Assembly: GCA_963693365.1 (NCBI GenBank)
Contig: CAVNZM010000009.1
Span: 1,488,001-1,552,000 of the forward strand
Length of the DNA stretch: 64,000 nt
Direction of reading: 5' to 3'
Origin: Amoebidium appalachense
Lineage: Eukaryota > Ichthyosporea
In this document: piece by piece, positions 41,220 through 53,086 of the stretch
How the letters are laid out: the number at the start of each line of letters is the position of its first letter
Position numbering within the stretch: the stretch's first letter is position 1
The notes under the pieces: model-generated
What the model saw: the letters and a program-made list of their open reading frames with translations, nothing else
What the model was told of the DNA's origin: nothing
Database searches by the model: none
Program-made: the position numbers and the translations under genes

Positions 41220-41500
41220 TTCCCGTCAAAACCTCTAATCCCCAATCTCGAGCGCTCGTCCACACCCACTTATTCGCAGGCATACGAGATCGATATCAGC
41301 CCCTTCATTCAACCCCTCTGCTTGCGGCTTAGCAGCGCAAAAATCCATTACTAATATATATAGTTATCATCGTATAATCCATTACTAATATATAAGCATA
41401 AAACCGAAATAGTTATCATCGTAAAATCATCGTAAAATACAAGTATAAACCGGAATAAATCAACAGGCCATCAACTGCCTGCACGTGCTCTGGCTGTGGG
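38831..41500. other. Spacer between the two globin genes
   Basis: It contains a short duplication (TTTTATAAATnGTTGCAAGATCATCC twice, 38942-38994), the unit-A upstream block (39590-40215), and ordinary single-copy-looking sequence to a C tract at 41190-41219. No gene is recognised. Globin copy 1's promoter should lie just above 38830, and copy 2's 3' end near 41350-41500. Confidence 0.5.
39590..40215. repeat. Diverged duplicated block upstream of globin 1
   Basis: Shares interrupted identity with 50755-51440. Common segments include TTGAGCCAATC, TCCGATTGGA, GTCGA.CAG, CTTGGTTT and GTTGAGCTTTCGCAC (with one mismatch), in the same order. It marks the far end of the segmental duplication or an old dispersed element. 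Confidence 0.6.
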
Positions 41501-41822
41501 CTATGAGATGGTGCACTTATCCTCCTTCTGCTGGCTCGACACCATTCCATCCACAAGCAGGCGCAGCGCACGCACCCACATGACGTGGACATCGTTCGTG
41601 TAGCTGTCACCAAGCGCTTGCTGCGTGTGCATACGTGTGTGCGTGTGTGTGCCGGTGGTGGTGGTGGTGGTGGTGGTGGTGTGTATGGTGATGGCAGTGT
41701 TAGGTGATTCGAGGTGATTCGATTACTGAGCAGCATATGCAGTTTAGAAGAGTCATTCCGGTTACCATCAGTGAAGAAGAAAGAGCTGTCAATGCAATCT
41801 GGCTGCCCGTTGCCATGCCTCC

Positions 41823-41873
<51 letters not shown>

Positions 41874-41894
41874 CACACACACCACCACCATTTA

Positions 41895-41967
<73 letters not shown>

Positions 41968-43190
41968 GAGGAAGAAGAAGAAGAACAACAAGAAGAACAA
42001 GAACTTAAAACCAGAAGAAGAAGAAAAGCAAAACCAGAAGAAGAAGAAGAAAAGCAACAACAAGAAGAACAAGAACACAAAACCAGAACAAGGGCTCGAA
42101 TTTGCAGTACAAAGCATACTTGCATGCTGCAACAAACGAGAGACCCACCACCTGGTTACATCTGTTAGAGTGCTGCAAGAATTCACCTTCTTTCCTTCAC
42201 TCTTCTCTTTCCTTCCTCTTCCTCCCCCCCCTCTCCCGCCTCTCCCTCCCCCTTCTTTCCTCCTCCTTATTTGTGAGGAGACACGCACCTTCAGTGTCGT
42301 GCACAGTGCGTCGGCAAAGTGGCGGAACATGTGCTCTGTGATGCCCATGCGCTGATGACTTGCAGCCAATCGCTGCAGCTGGCTGGCCAGTTTGTGCGGT
42401 TGGCCCAGCAGGGTGATCATCTGGCTGATGCTGCCGCTCAGCGCTAGCCGCTGCTTGCGTGCATCACCCTGGGGGGGGGGGGGGGGGGGGGAGGGGGGGG
42501 GGGGGGGGGGACGGGGGTTTGGGTGGGTGGATGGGTTGGGTTGGGTTGGGGAGGATCGGGTGAGTGGTTGTGTTTTAGGGTAGCTGTCCCCCCCCCCCCC
42601 TCCCCCCTTCCCCCCCCCCCCCCTTTTTTTTTTCTTTCTTTCGTTTTTCGAAGAGGGAGGGGGAGGGAGGGGAATGGGCCTAAGGAAGGAGGGAGCAGGG
42701 TTAAGGCTTTATTTGCTTTTTATTTTTTATTTTTTATTTTTTTATTTTTATTTTTTGGCCTCGAACCCTTTTTTTTTTAGGGATGGACGGAAGGGAGGTG
42801 AATGGGCCCCAGGAAATGGAAAGTGTACGGACGGGAGGTGAATGGGCCCCAGGAAATGGAAAGTGGGTTAATGTTGTGTTGTTGTCTGTTTGGTTGTGTA
42901 TGTGTGTGGGTATTCGGTGGAGGGGGTAGAGGAGGGAGGAGGGGGAGATCCGGCCTATTCCGAAACAAGACTATCCCATAATATAATTTCATGCAAAAAC
43001 CAATCAGCCCACTTGATTTTATGTCATTTCATGCAAAAACCAATCAGCCCACTTGATTTTATGTCATAACCAATCAGCCCACTTGATTTCAAATTTGACG
43101 TCGATATAATGGCCAGCCTACATACCGGTTGGGAGGGGTAGGGTCTTGGGCTTGTTAGACCACACAGGAGTTGCCGGGGGAGGAAGGGTC

Positions 43191-43221
<31 letters not shown>

Positions 43222-44336
43222 AGGGGGGGGGGCTGCAGGGCCGTGAATTCAAAAGGCCACGAGAAAACAACCCAGGCTGATGGTGGGAGTGGGTTTGATG
43301 TGTGTATGTGTGTTTAACGAATAAATGTCCAAAAATAAATTTCCTTACATACCATATATGGTATATAAGACTATTGGTCCGTTAAATCCCCACCAATCAA
43401 ATTGAGTGCGGCCATGAACCATGCATGTGCATAACGGCAGATCGTAATCCCCCATACTCCCTAACTCCCGATACTCAGTGGGGGCAGATAATCCTACATA
43501 TGAAATTTGATCAATTACATAGTGAAAATTCAAAATGAACCCTTTCTCCTTAATGGGGCGGGGGTGGGGTGTGAGGGGTTGGGGTGGGGAGGCATTAGGG
43601 GGGAAGAGGTTGGGGGGGGGGGGGGGGAGGGGGGGGGGGGGGATGGGGGCTTTACCATGAACTTTTCGATTGCTTCTGGGCAAACTTCAAAATAATTTGC
43701 ATAGAAGTTCGCAGTGAGCTCTGTGGTTGTTGTTTTTTTTTGAAAGGGGGATGGGGAGGGGGGAAGAAGGTGGGTGGGTGGGTGGGTGAGGGCGGGATAG
43801 TAATGTTAGTGCTACAGTATGGTTGTCAGATGTCATTTATTAAAAGGGCCCCGTTCCGTGTTCCCTAATACACTCAAAAGAGACCCCTTCCCCTCATCCA
43901 AACACACACACACACACACACACGCACGCACATCCACACAAGCACACACACACACACACATACCTGGATTGTTTCGGTTGGCCTTCTCCCAGGTCTGCTT
44001 CAAAGTCGATTGTGTCTATACCCCAACCCCAGTGACGTCAGAATCATTTAGCCTAAATGTGGCTCGCTGATGGAGGAATAAATATAAATTTAAAGCCATG
44101 GTTATGTCTGGTAACAAAATTCTGTGGCAGCATGTATTGGGCCAACCAATCATTGGCTGGTTCAGTTAAGTTTTAAACCGCAGCCGCCATCGGGTAGTCA
44201 TATACTATAGGAACAGTGTATAGGCATGCTGGGATACTATTGCAAAGGGAAAGGTACGTGAGAAAATTCAAAAAAGTGGGGTCGTAGGGTGGTGAAAAAA
44301 AGAGGTGTGTGTGTGGCGGGGGGTTGGGGTTGTTGT

Positions 44337-44369
<33 letters not shown>

Positions 44370-46596
44370 TTTCAGAAAAGTTGGCAGGGCAGTTGATTTC
44401 GAAAGGGGGTTGGGTGGGTGGGGTTGTGGGGTTGAGGGCTGGGCAGGGGGTTAAGGGAGGGGGGAGGTGGAAAGGAGGGGGGGGGGAGGGGGGGCAAGTA
44501 CGGATGCATAGCTGCGGCGTAGCCACTTGGGCATGTCACCGGGGCGGGGCTTGACGTCATCCATCTGGTCCTGCAGCAGGGTAGCCACCTGCCATAACGC
44601 GTAGGTGCCTTATAAGGAAAGAGTGGATTGGAACAGGGGCACTGCACGTGTTTCAAAAGGAAAGAGTGGATTGGAACAGGGGCACTGCACGTGTTTCACA
44701 ATGCAGTTCACAATGCAGTTGTGTGGCCAAGGCAAGGGTATACATGCATTGATGCACATATCAACATGCATGCACACGTGCACACAGTAACACGTGCACA
44801 CACACGACACATCTACACACACACACACACCGTCACTAACATAGAGCATAGTGTACATACACAAGCACGAGCATAGTGTACATACACAAGCACACCCATA
44901 CACACACCGTCACTAACATAGAGCATAGTGTACATACACAAGCACGAGCATAGTGTACATACACAAGCACACCCATACACACACCGTCACTAACATAGAG
45001 CATAGTGTACATACACAAGCACGAGCATAGTGTACATACACAAGCAACACAATTGGTTGTTTCCCATGCCTTCCCATGCCATATCCAGTCATAATTTCCT
45101 GCTCATACTGTAAATGCTACCCTACACGCACCACCCACCTCACAGTAAGTGTGATGCCAGGCCGTTGCCCCCTCGTTGCTCCACGACTCACCCATGCGCT
45201 TCCTTGGGGAGAGGGAGGCATTACAATGTGGGAAAACACACACACAGCACGAACAGAACATGTTCACACAGAGCGACGTGTTGTGGATTTGCAAGGGCAA
45301 ATCCGAACTATATTAACACGTGCACACTCTACACATACAACACGTGCACATCCAACACGCACCTACAGCTAACACACGTGTACATACAAAACCTTACACA
45401 TGAACCGTTGCCCATAGCTGACACGTGCACATGCACACCAAACACAAATACGTCCTCGTGCACACCAAACACGTGCATACACACCAAACACGTGCACATT
45501 AAACACGTGTACAAACACACTAAACACGAGCGCGTACCCCATAGTGTCGACCAATGCCGCGCCAAATGCATCAAACATGTCGTGGGTGATGCCCAGGTTG
45601 GCATGGGTCTTGGCAAGACGTTTAATCTCGCCATCTAATTGGCTGCTTCTGTTGAGGCTGGCCAGGAGCTGTGACATTGTGCCAATCATTGCTTTGTTTT
45701 GCCGCGTTGCCCCGTTTTTGAATAGGAGCTTCGTCTGTGGTTGGAAACTGTTTTAGGAGACAAGCTCCGATCAAGCTGTAAACGTTTCAGTCCCGGACCG
45801 TGCAGAAACACAACAGTAGTGTCGGCTCCCTATATACCATCAGTTTTCGTTTGTTTGTTTCCCTTCATACTCCGTGGAAATAATTGATGTGAGTGGGTGA
45901 ATGTGTTGTGTGGGTGTGGGTGTGTTGCAGGTGTTGTGTACAGTGTGTGTGCGGATTGTATGGTTGGGTTTTGCGGGCCTCCGGGGAGGGGTTGGGGGAA
46001 GAGGGGTGGATGCTATAGCAGTACCAGATCAAAGTGCACCAATAAATGCAAACTATAACAGAAAGGTCCACGGGAGAGGAGGGGCTCTGAAGGGGGTGTG
46101 AAGGGAGGGGTGGGGGGAGGGAGGGAGGGAGGGAGGGAGGGAGGGAGGGGAGGGGTTGGGGACAAACTTCGGGCATCAGCTGGAAGAGGTATGCGTAGAA
46201 GTCTTGGATGAACTCTTCGGGGCGGTCGGCTAGCACACTGGCCCATGTGCTCTCAACTATCTCCTTGTAGCGTTGCTGGAGGGGGGAAGGGGGAGAGAGA
46301 GAGAGGTTTGAGCATACGGAGGGAAAATGCACACAGCGAAGGGCATGAATGATGAAGTGAGCGTGCATCCTCAGCAGTGCACAATCAAGACTCGCGCAGA
46401 AGAAGATATGGACGAGGGAAAGGGAGGCAGGAAAGGAGTAAAACGGAAAGACAGGAACGGGGCAGGGAGAGGGGGTGAGAATGGGGGGGAGTGGATGAGG
46501 GGTGATGGGAAGAGGTTTTGGCCGGGAGCCCGGAAAGGAGATGGTAACTTGTGTGTGTTGGGGGCAAGGGGAGAGAGTGGGCTGGGACGGTTGGGA

Positions 46597-46633
<37 letters not shown>

Positions 46634-47655
46634 GGGGGGGGCAGGTTACATGGAACATGGAAGATAGGTGGACGTTGCTGACTGCACGGGGGGCCACTGA
46701 GGGGTTGCCAATCTGCAAAAAGGGGAGCACGGGAAGGGGGGATGAGGTTGGTTCGGAAAATGTGAAATTTCAGCCGAAGTGCTGTGAGTAGATGGGTGGT
46801 AAATGGGCACAGCGTGGGTCGAAGGACAAATGCAGTGTGAAAGGTATCAGGATTATTGGAACAGAGGATGGTGGCCATAACTGTGGTTTCATGTGTTGTG
46901 GGAAACCCGCTGCAAGCGACTAATGCTGTGATATGCCTGAATGCTTGGGATACTTCTAGTAATTTTTTTAAATAATGATTGACATGTTTAATTGGACCCA
47001 TCGTGATATCGGGCCTTTTTGTTTAATTGGACCCATCGTGATATCGGGCCTTTTCGGCATGTTTGCCATGTAACATGTTTAATTGGACCCATCGTGATAT
47101 CGGGCCTTTTCGGCATGGTTGCCATGCTGTGAGCAGGACATCAACTTCTCTTCTCTTGCCTCCTTTTTCAAATCTCGTTTTCCGAGTAAATGATGTTGGC
47201 AGAAGTTAAAGAAGATGGGAGGCCTGGAAAGGGAGAAGAGTGGGTGGGTTGGTAAATGGGTGGGTGGTGGTGGGGGAGGAGGGGGGGGGGGGGGGGGGGG
47301 GGGGAGGTCAATAGCAACCTCCATATGCAGCACACTATTCCGCTCATTGGATGCAGAAGAGCCGCCCACACTCAGGGTCCTATTTATAGATGTAGGCCTG
47401 GCTTGGCCCTCTGCCATCTTAAGGCGGAGGGACTCGACCTCCCTCTGCAGAGCAACCAACTGCTCACTAGCACCTTGGCTGGGCGCCAACAAGACAGAAT
47501 CCCTGGGCCCACTGGGATTGGCTACCTGCACATGCGTGGGTGGGTGGATGGCGAGGGTTGGGGAGGGGGTAGGGGGAGAACAGGGGAGGAGGGTGGATGG
47601 GGGCGAGGGGCTCGTGAGTCACTGTGGTAAGTCCGAGGTGTGTATATCCATGTTT

Positions 47656-47721
<66 letters not shown>

Positions 47722-47724
47722 ATA

Positions 47725-47765
<41 letters not shown>

Positions 47766-48498
47766 CACGCATGTATAATACGACATTCCTTTATAATTGT
47801 GGGTGTGTATGAACAGTCGTGAGCTCACTCACACACGTGGCATGTGCTTGCAGGCACTGTTTCAAATTGTTATTCCGTTTGTGTGTACACGATGTGTGTG
47901 TTGCTTGCCACATACCTCCACTTCCACCACGGGCTCCACTATTTCCTTTTCAGGATAGTCCGAAACAGCCAAGCCTTCCATCACCGTGCTCAAGGTTTCC
48001 TTTTTAGGAAAGTCCTGGGGGGTCTCCACCACTGTGCTCGGGGTTTCCTTTTTAGAGAGGTCCCCCAGGATATCGGTGTAGACCTCCAAGAGTGCCCTTA
48101 CGCCGGCAATGGTCTCCCTCGTGGTCTGGGAGGGAGGATCATGCATGATGAGCACTGGTATGGGCCCGAGAGAGATTCTCTATAAGGCTTGCACTTGTGA
48201 CTACTCATGATCATCAACATCAACAGCAGTGCATGCGACAACTAATTATTTAGCAGGTGTTGCTGTTGCGAAAGGAGCTGCACCTGCCCGAACTTTCTCC
48301 GCCCTATATGTATCGGAGCTGCACCTGCCCGAACTTTCTCCGCCCTATATGTATCATCACGGTATCAAGCAAACACGAGCAACCGCCTGACAACGACAGT
48401 GGAATACTATAAAGGGGCACTCCATACACATGAATATCCAACCACCCACCCAACCACCCCTTCCCTCTCCTTCCAAAAATCTCCGAGGGCTTCCCCCA

Positions 48499-48533
<35 letters not shown>

Positions 48534-49154
48534 ACCACCACCACCAACCCACCCACCCTCCCCCCGAGGGCTCCTGCTGTTTCTTCCGATTCTCTTATGA
48601 TGCGACAGATGCAACCTGGCCGTTTCTGCCCCGTCGAAACGATGTGGTCTCAGTTCTACACGCACAAAATTCTCAACGTTTCCGTTTTCAGGTTTCCCCT
48701 CTCTTTCGCTCCCATAACAAAAACCCAACCAATTATAATTAGTGCAAATTCAAACACCTACATTTCTCTGCTGCTGAACCTCTGCCACAAATGACTGCGG
48801 CTTGTCGTCAAGGGACACGCCTTCTAGACGCCTCTGGAAGGCCAATTCTGTCTGCAGCTGCCTCTGCAGGTCGGCCACCTTTGCCTCCAACTCCGCCTGC
48901 CTGTCAACGCCCCCCAATTCGCTTCCGCTGGCCACCTGCCCTACAAACGGGCTGGCAGGTGACGGGACAGCATGGGCCGCAAGAGCTGTCTGTGGTACTT
49001 GTGGGGACATGGTGGTGTTGGTGAGGGGCAGGGGCCCGCTAATAGTTGCCTTGTTTGGATGCACGGTGTTGTTCCCAACAATGGACCCCCTGCCATTATA
49101 GCCACCGCTACGTAGGCTCTTGCGAGCGGGTAGTAGCGCACTGGGTAGCTTCAT
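41501..49154 (-). CDS. Two-domain globin with N-terminal coiled coil, copy 2 (12 exons)
   Basis: Tandem paralogue of 31380-38830. Exons (minus): 49154-48762, 48125-47916, 47525-47319, 46712-46650, 46275-46168, 45734-45538, 45202-45139, 44588-44502, 44015-43964, 43720-43656, 42468-42289, 41620-41501. Phases fit throughout; 581 aa. Globin 1: CD1 Phe332, E7 Gln339, F8 His371. Globin 2: CD1 Phe481, E7 Gln488, F8 His520. Exon 1 is 4 codons longer and exon 2 is 13 codons longer than in copy 1, the latter by an extra KKETPSTVVE-like internal repeat. Core helices are almost unchanged (MFDAFG, HKLASQLQRLAASHQRMGIT). The open frame and conserved heme residues in both copies suggest both are functional. 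Regulation is unknown; CTATTTATAA (minus) at about 49212-49222 is a candidate TATA shared with copy 1. No signal peptide or membrane segment is visible. Confidence 0.88.
41904..42090. repeat. (GA)n followed by AAG/AAC-rich array
   Basis: GA dinucleotides at 41904-41965, then purine-rich GAAGAAGAA..CAACAAGAAGAACAA repeats to 42090, in the last intron of globin copy 2. Copy 1 has only a short AAGAAGAAG remnant near 32065. Confidence 0.9.
42785..43085. repeat. Two short tandem repeats in globin 2 intron 10
   Basis: GTGAATGGGCCCCAGGAAATGGAAAGTG occurs twice (about 42798-42866). CCAATCAGCCCACTTGATTT occurs three times (about 43001-43090). Confidence 0.85.
44602..44705. repeat. ~46-bp direct duplication next to exon 8 of globin 2
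   Basis: AAAGAGTGGATTGGAACAGG and the following GGCACTGCACGTGTTTCA are repeated twice. Copy 1 has a single, diverged version near 34165-34205. Confidence 0.85.
44838..45046. repeat. ~77-bp satellite, about 2.7 copies
   Basis: Unit: CGTCACTAACATAGAGCATA, GTGTACATACACAAGCACGA, GCATAGTGTACATACACAAG, then an AC-rich end. Near-perfect, in globin 2 intron 7; absent from copy 1. Confidence 0.85.
46983..47117. repeat. 36-57-bp tandem repeat in globin 2 intron 3
   Basis: TTTAATTGGACCCATCGTGA followed by TATCGGGCCTTTT occurs three times, with GGCATGTTTGCCATG spacers. Absent at the equivalent place in copy 1. Confidence 0.85.
47660..47765. repeat. (GT)n array
   Basis: GT array interrupted by CATAGCA at 47721-47727, in globin 2 intron 2; counterpart of 37399-37467. 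Confidence 0.95.
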
Positions 49155-49194
49155 GGTGGATGGATGTGCGCTGAGAATATACAGGAGAAATTGG

Positions 49195-49545
49195 GTGTGG
49201 AAAGTGCAGAGAATTATAAATAGATGAGGTACAGTAACCTGATGCAGGGTCCAAGGTACAGCAACCCTACACCTTCAAACTGTGATCGAGGAAAACTGCC
49301 GCAGTGCAAAAGGAAAATAAGAATGGTGTGGAGTCATGAAATTGTAATGTGCTTGATCATGATGTGTGGAAAGTGCAGAGAATTATCTAGTAGATGAGGT
49401 ACAATAACCTGATGAATAGCACCCAAGGTTACAGTAACCCTACACCTTCAAACTGTGATCGAGGAAACCTGCCGCAGTGCGAAAGGAAAATAAGAATGGT
49501 GTGGAGTGTTGGTGTGGGTGGAGTCATGAAATTGTAATGTAAGCA
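49195..49545. repeat. Imperfect tandem duplication in globin 2 upstream region
   Basis: Two ~165-bp copies share GGAAAGTGCAGAGAATTAT, TAGATGAGGTACA.TAACCTGATG, TACACCTTCAAACTGTGATC and GAATGGTGTGGAG. The copy nearest the gene carries the CTATTTATAA candidate TATA; in the far copy it is changed to CTAGATAA. Confidence 0.8.
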
Positions 49546-50329
49546 CCCTTAATCATGATGTCGCGTGTCATGAAGTGTTGTTTTGCAGTCACACTTTGTA
49601 CGTCACCCTACACGTCCAAAAGTTTTCTACCGAACAACCGGGTAAAAACAGATAGACAGTACGGTATGTATCACTATGTGATCATAATCGATTTTCAGGG
49701 TTCGCTGAAGTGCAATCACGGCACTCCACGTCTTTTATATTGTTCCCTTAGAGCCCTTTGGCAACGCATAAAGCTCTAGAATATGGCATCGATCAGGCTA
49801 TGTGATCGATGCTCGCCGAAAGCGAGCCAGCCTGCCAGCCGTGCCAGGCTCCAGCTGTGATAACCATACACTGACCAGTTATTCCCGACCGAGGCTGAGA
49901 GCCCACCCAAGTTGGGTTTTTGAAAGGGTTGTTGGGGGAGCGACCTGTCTCCAGTGAGATGTCACGAAGAGGATCTCACTGCCAATCAGAGGGCGCCAAT
50001 CAATTACGAAATAGAGCACAGTGCTTTATTTTACCCTTCTCCGATTGGCCACTATTATTAACAAAAACATGCGCCAGCAAAAAAATAACAACCAATCACG
50101 CGTTTTGAGGCCTAGGTGCGCGAACCAAAACACGTGCATTCAACTCACGACAACGTGCGTCCTGTCAAGAGGTCACGCCGCAATTGCAAGGAAGTACACG
50201 TGCTCACCAGCTGTATTACGGTACCAAAAACGTGTTCTACAATAACGCAATAAGTTTACATGAGCCGATAGGAAGACCACGTGCTGTCAAGAACATATCA
50301 GCCGCCTGCGGGCGCCGGGCAGTCAGATG

Positions 50330-50700
50330 ATGTTGCGAATCGGGTTCTCGATCCGATTCCGATTCCTTGACCGATTCCGATCCGATTCCGAATCCTGGAC
50401 GATTCCGAGCCGCCGGTTTCTTATACCTTACCATTGCGATCCGATTCCGAGTCGATTTCCGCCCCAGATAGGTCAATGATAAGCACTATAGGCAAGGCAA
50501 GCCAGGGCGCACGGCGAGCGCGCTCGCCCTTCCAGTGACTGACCCAGCGCGATAAAAAGGTAAAACACCGTGAGCGAACAGGCTACGGATGCTCATGTTG
50601 CGCATTCGGTAATTCTCGAATTTCTCATCCTATTCGAATTCTACACCGATTCCGATTCGATTCCGAATTGGTTCCGATTGGTTCTGCCTACAGAGCCTGG
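50330..50700. repeat. GATTCC-rich degenerate simple repeat
   Basis: Clusters of GATTCCGA / CGATTCCGATCC hexamer-like units at 50340-50455 and 50625-50685. Confidence 0.75.
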
Positions 50701-51934
50701 GTTCGGGCACACGCGGAGGCCCTTTGCCGACGCAATTCATTTATAAGTGCACGTATGACGTATACATGTACCTACGTTCTCAACACGGGTTCCCTATCTC
50801 TCTGCTAGGCTGCTAGTGCTCTGCCTGTGTTCAATTTGATGTGTATTATTACGTGTGCAATAGCTTTTGCTTCATTTAGGCCAGCTTGTGAATCAGTGAT
50901 AATAGATAGCACGTGCACGTGATCACGCCACAGTGTCACACGCCATCCTGATTCATGGCACAACTTACAAGTGTACATGTAGGCCTAGGTCAGGCTAGGT
51001 GCAGGGGATCTACGGAACTTGCCGTTTTCGGCCAGAGTTGAAGGCGCGTTCTGTATGTTGAGCCAATCAGCTGGCGTGATAAATCCGATTGGACAAGAAA
51101 GAACCAATCAGGCGGCAGCCGTCGAGCAGCCAAGTTGAACTTGGTGCCACAAGTTGGTGCCACGGTGGCCGGCTACTGGCCGCATGTGGTCGGCCTGAAG
51201 TCCGCGAAACCCAGACCGAACTTCTTGGTTTACCCCTGGAGAAAGTATAAATTGTATGACAACACACACAGTAAGTTGAAAGCATGGGTGTTGGGTTTCC
51301 TTTCTCTCATTTTTGTCTTCTTGCTTCCTTTAATTTTTTTATATATCTATTTTTCCCCAGGGCCAATATGGATACTATGGTACGGAGATCTGATGATGTA
51401 CCAATCACGTTGAGCTTTCGCACATTTTCCAATAGATTAGATAAGCGGTCATGGAGTATGCGGTCACGAGTCACGACACTCTCGAGTCGTGTAACACGTT
51501 ACGTGTATACAGTAAAGTTTTAAACCGCTCGATTTGGGACACTTTTCGCATCATCGCTGATCGAGCGCTTATTGGTAACTATTTTTAGCTTTTTCTGGAA
51601 CATTCGAGCATCCCCAGCAAGCCCTGGCACATGGCTACCCCAGTATATAAGCGCCGTGGTTCATAAAACACGTTTCCGAGACACGTGAATGTAGCCTCGT
51701 TCTGAATTCAAAATGCCTTTTAATTTGGGACCCATGTTGGCAATGCATAGACGTATATGCAGACGAACAACCTGACGCACATGCACCAGGGTGTGGTCTC
51801 GCTGTTCCTTTCACCGTTGCCCACCCCTGAACTGAACACATCATACTTACCTACCGCCTGTGACCAAAGACGTCGTTCTGTACTACAAGTGCAACCTACA
51901 CACGTATGCTCGTTCCTGTACAGTTAGCATACCT

Positions 51935-53086
51935 CTACATCTGTCCGGGGTAATATGGATAATGATAAAACGGGTACTGTTGGTATTGCATCCCACTGGC
52001 AGGTTGGTATGGGTTGAATGGGACCTGTTGGTAGGGGAAGTAGTAGCCAGGCCAGTATGGTTGCCCGTGCTCGTTTCTTGGTGGTTCGTTTTCTTTGTCG
52101 CTTTCATTTTCCATCCACTCATCACTGTGCACCTTCCTCCGTTCGTTTTTGCTCTCACTCTCACTCTCCCTTTCTCCGTCTTCGTTGCTTTCTGCTTCTG
52201 GTGCATCAGTGTCTGACCCCCAGAATGCTCTCTTCGCCTTCCTCTTTTTCTTCTTGGGCTTCCCTGGTTGTGTCGGTTTGGATCTCCCTTTTCGTCCTCC
52301 CTCCTGTGCCTTCCTTTCCTTCTCTTCCTGTGCCCTCAGCTCTATTTCTTTTTTCTTTTCCTCCCTCTCTTTTTTCCTTGCCTCTTTCACGGCTGCCTCC
52401 TCTGCTTTTCTCTTTTCTCTCTCTCTCTTGCTTTCTCCTCTTGCTCTCTCTTTTTCTCCTCCTGTTCTTGTAGTCTCTCCGCCTTCCTTCGTTCCCTCTC
52501 CTCTGCGCGCTGTTTCTTTCCATCTTCCTTCTGCTGCTTGCGTTTCCCTCTAACACTCCTCAAGTTCCTTGAGAAAGGGTTCGCGTGTCCACAGAATCGC
52601 ACGCTGCTGTCCATTTCCGTCTGTTTCGTAGGTGGGCAACATGTCACCTTCGCTCTCCGCCTCCTGTATGTTTTCGTTTTCGGGGGGATTTTCGTTTCCG
52701 TTTTCGTATTCATTTTCCGGTTCAGGCACCTCCCTGCTTTCCTCTGCGTTGTCCCCCTCTTGAGATTCCTCATCTTCAGTCCACCTGAGCTCTTTCGAAG
52801 TGATTTCGGGTGGGGGGAGGTTTGCAGTAGCCGCACGATGCTTGAGGGGCAGTGATGCTTGAACTCTCTCCTCATCCACAACCACCTCTCCATTCTCCTG
52901 TCTGAAGCCAGTTTTGGTGAATGCACTCACTATCGATTGTTTGGTGAGTTTACCGTTGAACGCACGGGAGTACAGCGCGATGAAATGTGCATAAGCGAAC
53001 TTCTTGAGGGTTAGGTTTGCCGCGACAAACTCGCAGTAGACTCTGTTCCTGTATTCCTTCTTCACATGTTGGGAACCCCATTCTGT
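51935..53086 (-). pseudogene. Solo C-terminal piece resembling a pogo/Tigger-type (DDE) transposase
   Basis: A CCCACAG acceptor precedes 53086. The frame then encodes WGSQHVKKEYRNRVYCEFVA, NLTLKKFAYAHFIALYSRAF and KLTKQSIVSAFTKTGFRQ. This fits the helical C-terminal region of pogo-like transposases, where a long Y/F-rich helix leads to ..I..AF..TG. An acidic Glu/Asn-rich stretch ends at TAG 52552-52550. The same frame reopens directly after the stop and runs through Lys/Glu-rich coiled coil and a Tyr/Pro-rich tail to 51935. A second frame (52550-52390) gives an equally good coiled coil, so either one nonsense change or two compensating frameshifts is possible. The catalytic DDE part and DNA-binding domain are not found to the right, so this is a remnant or a host gene's last exon. 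Confidence 0.42.

Larger units (their letters stand above)
41350..51480. repeat. Segmental duplication, unit B (globin gene 2)
   Basis: Direct-order partner of unit A (31200-40250). Exon order, exon lengths (except exons 1 and 2) and all splice phases are the same. Growth of unit B comes mainly from intron satellites and from upstream duplications at 49195-49545. Confidence 0.85.
49155..51934. other. Intergenic region upstream of globin 2
   Basis: It has an imperfect direct duplication (49195-49350 and 49365-49545, about 160-180 bp), GATTCC-rich simple sequence at 50330-50460 and 50600-50700, and the diverged upstream block at 50755-51440. No coding exon is recognised. Confidence 0.5.
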
